DNA of 28,121 bases, from positions 1 to 28,121 of the forward strand of contig CAJOPD010000091.1 in assembly GCA_905236685.1 (NCBI GenBank), in the 5' to 3' direction. Source of the stretch: an uncultured Clostridia bacterium. GTDB lineage: Bacteria; Bacillota; Clostridia; UBA1381. The position numbers were made by a program, and so were the translations under genes. Below the pieces are notes generated by a model. That model had not been told where the DNA came from and did no database searches. It was given only the letters and a program-made list of their open reading frames with translations. Shown here in pieces: positions 23,293 to 28,121 of this stretch (its first letter is position 1; each line of letters begins with the position of its first letter).

Positions 23293-24705
23293 ATGAGAAA
23301 AAATCTTGGCAAAAAAATATTCGGACTGCTTGTTACTCTAAGTATGATAGCAGCACTTGTGCCCGCATCAGTTTCCGCATATGCAGAGGCAGGCACGACA
23401 TTTACAGATGGCGATTTTACCTATACGGTGCTGAGCGAAACATCGACGGTTAAGCTTACAGCAATTGCCGCTGAATCACTTGAAGGTGCAGTTCAAGTTC
23501 CTGAAACCGTAACTGACGGTGAAGCACAATATACCGTAACACAGCTCGGTGACGCATTCAAGAACAAAGAAGCTAAAACAAAAGGCATGACAAGCCTTGT
23601 ACTTCCCGATACTATTACAAAGTTTGCGGGAACAGCAACATTCTACGCTTGTAAAGGTCTTAAAAGCATTCATCTTCCTGCCAATCTTACAGGTGATGCA
23701 ACAGCAAAACAGCTGACGAAGACATTCTATTTTTGTCCTAACATTAAATATGTTGAAATTCCCGCAGGAATAACAAAGCTTTGGGGTACTTTTGCATCAA
23801 ACGCAGGAGTAAGAAAAGTTGTGTTGCTGGGTACATCGCAAGTTGACTTCTATCAGGCGTCAGGCACGGCAGAAGCAAGAGCTTGGTCAGACAACACAAC
23901 AGGGACATATGTTTACTATCCGGAAGGCGGTGCGATACCAAACCGCACAACAGGCTATGGAACTACTGCGACTGTAAAATCTTATACAAACTATGCTGAC
24001 GGATTTTTCTATGAATTAAGCGGCGATGATGCAATTGTGACAGGGACAGTTTTAGCAGATGATGTATATATTCCTGACACCCTTGGTGAAAAAGTTGTGA
24101 CGGCAATAGGCGAAGGTGCATTTACAGGAAATATCGGCATTACTTCAATAGATATTCCTGTTAGTGTAACGAGCATTGGCGAAGGTGCATTTGCAGACTG
24201 CACAGGTCTTGCTGATGTATACTATGCGCTAAGTGCAGAAGACTGGAAAGCAATCGAAGTTGGCGAAAGCAACGATGCCTTGCTGGCGGCAGAAATACAT
24301 TACGGAATAGAGCCCGATCCGGTTGCTGTTGAGAGCGTAGCTCTTGATAAAACTGAAATATCTATTACAGAGGGTGAAACAGCAACTTTGACAGCAACAG
24401 TTTCTCCCGAAGATGCAACAGATAAATCAGTTTTATGGGCATCATCAAATGAAGCGGTTGCAACGGTAGCAGACGGAGTTGTTACAGCAGTTGCAGAAGG
24501 AACTGCTAAAATAACAGTTACAACAGTTGACGGCGAAAAGACAGCAGAATGTGTTGTAACGGTAACTAAGAAAGCCGCACCTATCGATTTCGTAATCGGT
24601 GACCTTAACAATGACGGCAAAGTAAACTCAAAGGATTTAACAGTTTTGGCCCGTCATTTAGCAAAATGGATAGGATATGAAACATTGCCCTATGTAAAAC
24701 AATAA
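23293..24705 (+). CDS. Secreted LRR (BspA-like) protein with Ig-like domain and half-dockerin
   Basis: A 470-residue exported protein. A signal peptide ends near ALVPASVSAYA (about residue 31). Residues about 35-330 contain BspA-type leucine-rich repeats (patterns such as SLVLPDTIT, GLKSIHLPANL, ITSIDIPVSVTSIGEGAF). Residues about 342-425 form a bacterial Ig-like group 2 domain (VALDKTEISITEGETATL, ending AECVVTV). The C-terminus (436-460) carries one dockerin-type calcium loop, GDLNNDGKVNSKDLTVLARH with Asp437, Asn439, Asp441 and Asp448; a full dockerin has two. It has no sortase motif or membrane anchor. AAGGAG precedes the start. It is probably a surface or extracellular binding protein; the partner is unknown. 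Confidence 0.88.
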   Translation: MRKNLGKKIFGLLVTLSMIAALVPASVSAYAEAGTTFTDGDFTYTVLSETSTVKLTAIAAESLEGAVQVPETVTDGEAQYTVTQLGDAFKNKEAKTKGMTSLVLPDTITKFAGTATFYACKGLKSIHLPANLTGDATAKQLTKTFYFCPNIKYVEIPAGITKLWGTFASNAGVRKVVLLGTSQVDFYQASGTAEARAWSDNTTGTYVYYPEGGAIPNRTTGYGTTATVKSYTNYADGFFYELSGDDAIVTGTVLADDVYIPDTLGEKVVTAIGEGAFTGNIGITSIDIPVSVTSIGEGAFADCTGLADVYYALSAEDWKAIEVGESNDALLAAEIHYGIEPDPVAVESVALDKTEISITEGETATLTATVSPEDATDKSVLWASSNEAVATVADGVVTAVAEGTAKITVTTVDGEKTAECVVTVTKKAAPIDFVIGDLNNDGKVNSKDLTVLARHLAKWIGYETLPYVKQ

Positions 24706-24719
24706 AATATTTTAGTATT

Positions 24720-24752
24720 AAATCCCTGCTCCGAAGTGAGCAGGGATTTTTT
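24720..24752 (+). terminator. Intrinsic terminator
   Basis: AAATCCCTGCTC (24720-24731) pairs perfectly with GAGCAGGGATTT (24738-24749) around a CGAAGT loop and runs into six T. It ends transcription of the first LRR gene 14 bases after its stop codon. Confidence 0.93.
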
Positions 24753-24907
24753 AATTGTATAATTAAATGTTTGTGTTAAATACAGCGCCGCAACGGTGCA
24801 AAATCTCTATCACACAAAAAAATGGTGGTTTTTGATGAAAATCAACAACATTGATGCCGCAATTTTGATATAAAAAGGCAAAATGAACAAAAATAATTGT
24901 AAAAAAA
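24753..24907. other. Unassigned intergenic stretch with small hairpins
   Basis: The gap between the two LRR genes (24706-25020, 315 bases) holds the terminator, this stretch and the next promoter. Here GCGCCG-CAA-CGGTGC (24785-24799) is a compact 6-pair hairpin with one G-U pair, and TTGAT-GAAA-ATCAA follows near 24832-24845. The stretch lies upstream of the predicted promoter, so it would not be in the mRNA leader. I see no open frame or known RNA family. Confidence 0.3.
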
Positions 24908-24980
24908 GTTACATAATACTAAAATCATAACAAAAAACAGAAATTAAGAACTTGCTGAAAATCAGAGTATGGACTATAAT
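24908..24980 (+). promoter_or_regulatory. Promoter of the second LRR protein, with shared upstream box
   Basis: TTGCTG (24952-24957), 17-base spacer, TATAAT (24975-24980). Upstream, GTTACA (24908-24913), ACAAAAAAC plus AGAAA (24930-24943) and ACTTG (24950-24954) repeat the arrangement before the first LRR gene; the ACAAAAAAC to ACTTG distance is 20 bases in both. CTGA-AAA-TCAG (24955-24965) is a small palindrome overlapping the -35 box. Confidence 0.7.
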
Positions 24981-25020
24981 ATTTGCGTAGTTATATGATA
25001 TTTTGAGGAGGAATTTGATT

Positions 25021-27957
25021 ATGAAGAAAGGACTACTATCTGTCATCTTATCATTTGCGGTATTGTTTACGCTCATTGTACCTGCATCAGTTTCCGCAGA
25101 TTTGGCGGCAGAAGACACATTTACTGTCGACGGCTTTAAATACAAAGTAATGAGCAATTTGACAGATGTGCAAGTCACGACAGGAAGTACTGTGACGGGT
25201 GATGTGGTGTTGCCTGCAACTGTTGTATACGGTACTCAGACATTTAATGTTGTCAATTTGGCATATACAGCCTTTGCAAACAACAAAAACATCACGAGTT
25301 TTGTAATGCCTGATACAGTAACAACTGTGGGTATGAATGCATTTTACGGGTGTACCAACATGGAAAGTATACATATTTCCGAAGCGGCGACGGGGTTGAT
25401 GCACGGAACATTTTTCTACTGTTCAAGCCTTACTTCTGTCACAATTCCTGCGAATGTTGAAACATTGAGAAAGACCTTTAACTATTGTACTGCTCTAACA
25501 AGTGTTACATTTAAGGGACAGACCACCGTTCCTGAGGATGCGGGCGGTGTTGATATTTTCGATGGATGCACGCAGGGAACCGACGCAATTGCAGTTACGG
25601 CATATGAGGGCTCGCCCGCTGCAACATATTGCCAGAGTAAAGGATGCACAATGAACATAATTTCTCCGCCATCACCCAGTGACGGACTATATACATTTGC
25701 TGACAACGGAGACGGAACGATTACTATTGATGGACTTATTCCGGCAACGGTTCTTACGGGAGATGTAAAAATCCCGAATGTGTTAAGCAGTAAAACGGTG
25801 GTTGGAATTGCTGACGGCGTATTTGAAGGACAGACAGAAGTAACAAAGCTTACAATTCCGAACACAGTAACTGCAATTGGCAAAGACGCGTTCAAAAATA
25901 TGGACGGCTTAACCGAGGTTACGCTGCCGAACAGTGTAACGAGCATAGGAAGCGGAATATTCAAAGACTGTGATAATCTTGAAACTGTCACACTTTCAGC
26001 AAATCTTACGGGAACTATGAAGGAAACCTTTGCATATTGTGCAAAGCTTAAAGGCTGTGTAGTCCCTGACGGAGTAACAGCACTTGACAACACCTTTGTA
26101 GGCTGTACTGCTATGACGAGTGTTACTATTCCGCCGTCTGTTACAAGTATAACAGAGGAAACGCTTTATACCGCATTGAAAGCGGAAAGCGGCGTTCCTA
26201 ACACTAATATAAATATGAATTGCGAGAGCGGCAGCGAGGCGGAAAACTATGCAAATATGTACGGAATACCTTGTGCAACTCCCGACATTGATCCAACGGT
26301 AGATCCAAATCCTATCCCTGCTCATCCGAGTATGCCTGCTGCGTGGGACGGCACATCGGTTGATATATCGTGGTATGCTTCGGATAAAACGGAATTTGAA
26401 ATATCAACTCCCGCTCAGCTTGCCGGATTAAGACAGTTGGTAAATGGCGGAACAGAAACATTTGCCCAAAAAACCATCAAACTTAAAAACGACATAGATA
26501 TGAACGGCAAAGAGTGGAAGATAGGAATTGGTTATAGTGCAGATGTTGCCTTTGAAGGAATGTTTGACGGTAACTACTGTAAAATAGTCAATTTTGCATA
26601 TAATTCAAACACAACAGAAGAAACGCTTGGAGCTATTGCGGAAAATTCGTATAAGTATCACGGACTTTTTGGCTATCTTAGCGTTTTGGGTGAAATAAAA
26701 AATCTGGGAATTGAAAATGCAAAGCTTGAAGCTGGTACAAAAGATGTAAAGGTTGACGGTTTGGCAGCAGGATGCTTAGCGGGCGTTAATGAAGGAAAAA
26801 TCACGCATTGCTATATTGACGGACTGGAATTATCAGGCGGTTTCTGGGGTTCTTACTGCACGCAGTATTATAGTGGAATTGCGGGAGTAAACCAAAAAAT
26901 CATTGAAGACTGTTTCGTGAAGAATATTGATTTTAAAGGTGTTGTGGCACAGATAAACGCGTCGCGTAAAGCAGGTATGTCGGCAAATAATTCAACTGGT
27001 GAGATTAAGGACTGTTATGTTTTGAATCCTATTTATGACAGCGGACAAGGATTTTACCAGTGGGATGATAATGGCAACGGTACATCAAAATGTCCTATAA
27101 TGTTTATGTATGACCCTATTACTCTGGGCGGGGTAGTTAAGAATGTCTATTCGACAGATTTAAATACCAGAAGTCAATGGGAAACGACAAGAACTTATGA
27201 GGACTTCCATCAGATGACCGCAAAGATGAGCGCGGAAATGGCAACTTTGAATTTTGAAACCATAAAGAAACCTTCTATACAGGTTGCTATTAGCAAAACA
27301 TATGCCGATAAAACAGGTGTAACTCCAAAAATCACACTGGGCTTTTACAAGAATATATCCGCAGATTCGCTGAATGACAGTACCATAAATCTTAAACTGG
27401 ACGATACAAAGGTGAATAATATCGGGAATGTCGCTATGTACGATGCTGACGGAATCAATACAACTTACCCGAATACCTGTGTTATAAAATTCAACGATGA
27501 TTTAAAATGGGACAGAGAATATGAACTGTCTGTCACAGGCGTAAAAGACCTTTGGCAAAGAGCTGTTGAAGATAAGGTCGTTACATTTGAAACGGGAAAC
27601 GAGATATACTGTGACTCATTTGATTTGTATGTTAACTACGGCACAGCAAGTGAGGCGAAAATAAGCTCTGTAAATCAGGCAACGGGACCTGTCACAGCGG
27701 TTATAAAGGGTCTTAAAAACAACGGTAAAAAAGTTTATTCGGCGGTTTTGAGCATATCCGCTTTGTCGGACGGACAGCTTGTTTCGGGAGCAGCAAAAAC
27801 GGTCAATATCTCGGCTAATGAGAAGAAATCAGAAGATGTTACAATAACATCGGCAGACATCAGTTCGCTTGGTTCGGTTCAGACAGTACAGTCTGTATTG
27901 TATAAGGCGTTTGGAGCGGTAATACCTATGTTGGATTCAGCCAAGATAGGCGAATGA
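25021..27957 (+). CDS. Large secreted LRR / GLUG-type / Ig-like surface protein
   Basis: A 978-residue exported protein. GAGGAGG (25005-25011) lies 9 bases before ATG at 25021; an in-frame TTG at 25003 is less likely. The signal peptide ends near LIVPASVSA (residue 26), nearly the same as in the previous LRR protein. Then come BspA-like leucine-rich repeats in two blocks (about 30-225 and 230-420), a proline-rich linker (about 425-445), a GLUG-like beta-helix region (about 453-713: ISTPAQLAGLRQLVNGG, KLKNDIDMNGKEW, HGLFGYL, SGIAGVNQ), an SbsA/Big_5-type Ig-like domain (about 750-860, ending VVTFETGN) and a C-terminal module of about 115 residues. No sortase or dockerin motif. Likely an adhesin or polysaccharide-binding surface protein. 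Confidence 0.87.
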   Translation: MKKGLLSVILSFAVLFTLIVPASVSADLAAEDTFTVDGFKYKVMSNLTDVQVTTGSTVTGDVVLPATVVYGTQTFNVVNLAYTAFANNKNITSFVMPDTVTTVGMNAFYGCTNMESIHISEAATGLMHGTFFYCSSLTSVTIPANVETLRKTFNYCTALTSVTFKGQTTVPEDAGGVDIFDGCTQGTDAIAVTAYEGSPAATYCQSKGCTMNIISPPSPSDGLYTFADNGDGTITIDGLIPATVLTGDVKIPNVLSSKTVVGIADGVFEGQTEVTKLTIPNTVTAIGKDAFKNMDGLTEVTLPNSVTSIGSGIFKDCDNLETVTLSANLTGTMKETFAYCAKLKGCVVPDGVTALDNTFVGCTAMTSVTIPPSVTSITEETLYTALKAESGVPNTNINMNCESGSEAENYANMYGIPCATPDIDPTVDPNPIPAHPSMPAAWDGTSVDISWYASDKTEFEISTPAQLAGLRQLVNGGTETFAQKTIKLKNDIDMNGKEWKIGIGYSADVAFEGMFDGNYCKIVNFAYNSNTTEETLGAIAENSYKYHGLFGYLSVLGEIKNLGIENAKLEAGTKDVKVDGLAAGCLAGVNEGKITHCYIDGLELSGGFWGSYCTQYYSGIAGVNQKIIEDCFVKNIDFKGVVAQINASRKAGMSANNSTGEIKDCYVLNPIYDSGQGFYQWDDNGNGTSKCPIMFMYDPITLGGVVKNVYSTDLNTRSQWETTRTYEDFHQMTAKMSAEMATLNFETIKKPSIQVAISKTYADKTGVTPKITLGFYKNISADSLNDSTINLKLDDTKVNNIGNVAMYDADGINTTYPNTCVIKFNDDLKWDREYELSVTGVKDLWQRAVEDKVVTFETGNEIYCDSFDLYVNYGTASEAKISSVNQATGPVTAVIKGLKNNGKKVYSAVLSISALSDGQLVSGAAKTVNISANEKKSEDVTITSADISSLGSVQTVQSVLYKAFGAVIPMLDSAKIGE

Positions 27958-27978
27958 GATTTTGCATGGAGGTAAAAT

Positions 27979-28121
27979 ATGAACAAAAAATTTAAGGCAC
28001 TGAGCAGTATTCTTGCGCTGACATTTATAATTCAACTGCTTTCGGGTGTGGCTGCATATGCAGCAAACGAACCGGATCCGGAGTACTATCCTATTTGGTA
28101 TCTAAAAGAGTGCTTTGGTTC
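27979..28121 (+). CDS. Secreted protein, partial (N-terminus only)
   Basis: Starts 21 bases after the previous stop codon with TGGAGGT as ribosome site, so it is co-transcribed with the LRR protein. Forty-seven residues are visible: a signal peptide (MNKKFKALSSILALTFIIQL, cleavage probably after GVAAYA) followed by NEPDPEYYPIWYLKECFG. Too little of the mature protein is present to assign a family. It is probably another extracellular or surface protein of the same locus. Confidence 0.8.
   Translation, partial: MNKKFKALSSILALTFIIQLLSGVAAYAANEPDPEYYPIWYLKECFG

Noticed and set aside
24781..24860. A riboswitch (cyclic-di-GMP or similar) in the gap between the two LRR genes
   Set aside because: The small hairpins do not match any consensus I know and lie upstream of the predicted promoter, so they would not be in the transcript.

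Overview
The window looks like chromosomal DNA of an anaerobic, fermentative member of the Clostridia (Firmicutes). Most genes carry strong AGGAGG-type ribosome binding sites. Sugar uptake is by a PTS. There is an electron-transfer flavoprotein, a half-dockerin, and secreted leucine-rich-repeat/Ig-like surface proteins of the sort common in gut Oscillospirales and Lachnospirales. I cannot place it at genus level. I see no rRNA, tRNA, CRISPR array, phage gene or insertion sequence.

Layout. (1) Positions 1-4976, minus strand: a sucrose PTS operon in the order scrA (EIIBCA), scrB (GH32 sucrose-6-phosphate hydrolase), scrK (fructokinase), ptsH (HPr) and ptsI (enzyme I, cut by the window edge). 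The general PTS genes are thus transcribed with one sugar's genes. (2) 4977-5195: a divergent regulatory region with a good plus-strand promoter and a structured leader. (3) 5196-7510, plus strand: an Ldh_2-type malate/lactate dehydrogenase and a malic enzyme, possibly a malate shunt, followed by tandem AT-rich hairpins. (4) 7766-23157, plus strand: 13 tightly packed genes, many overlapping, behind one clear promoter. They encode an L-fucose-isomerase-like protein, a GlcD/alkyl-DHAP-synthase-like FAD dehydrogenase, a two-cluster Fe-S protein, a class II aldolase, a PfkB kinase, an IolB-like isomerase, an aldose epimerase, a DUF4867-like protein, an FGGY kinase, a fused compact EtfB-EtfA, two cytosolic GH3 glycosidases and an L-rhamnose-mutarotase-like protein. 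(5) 23293-28121, plus strand: three secreted proteins, two of them related LRR proteins whose promoters share an upstream box. The third is cut by the window edge.

How the genes may work together. Region 4 is the likely novel system. Cytosolic GH3 enzymes would release a sugar from an imported beta-glycoside. Two mutarotases and two isomerase-like enzymes would reshape it, and two kinases plus a class II aldolase would split it to triose phosphate. In parallel, an FAD dehydrogenase, an Fe-S relay protein and a fused Etf with a bifurcating-type EtfB motif look like an electron-confurcating oxidase for a 2-hydroxy acid or sugar-derived alcohol, similar in logic to the lactate dehydrogenase-Etf complexes of acetogens. 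No known pathway I can name matches this gene set. The substrate and the transporter are not identifiable from the window. All functional assignments rest on reading motifs by eye, without database searches.
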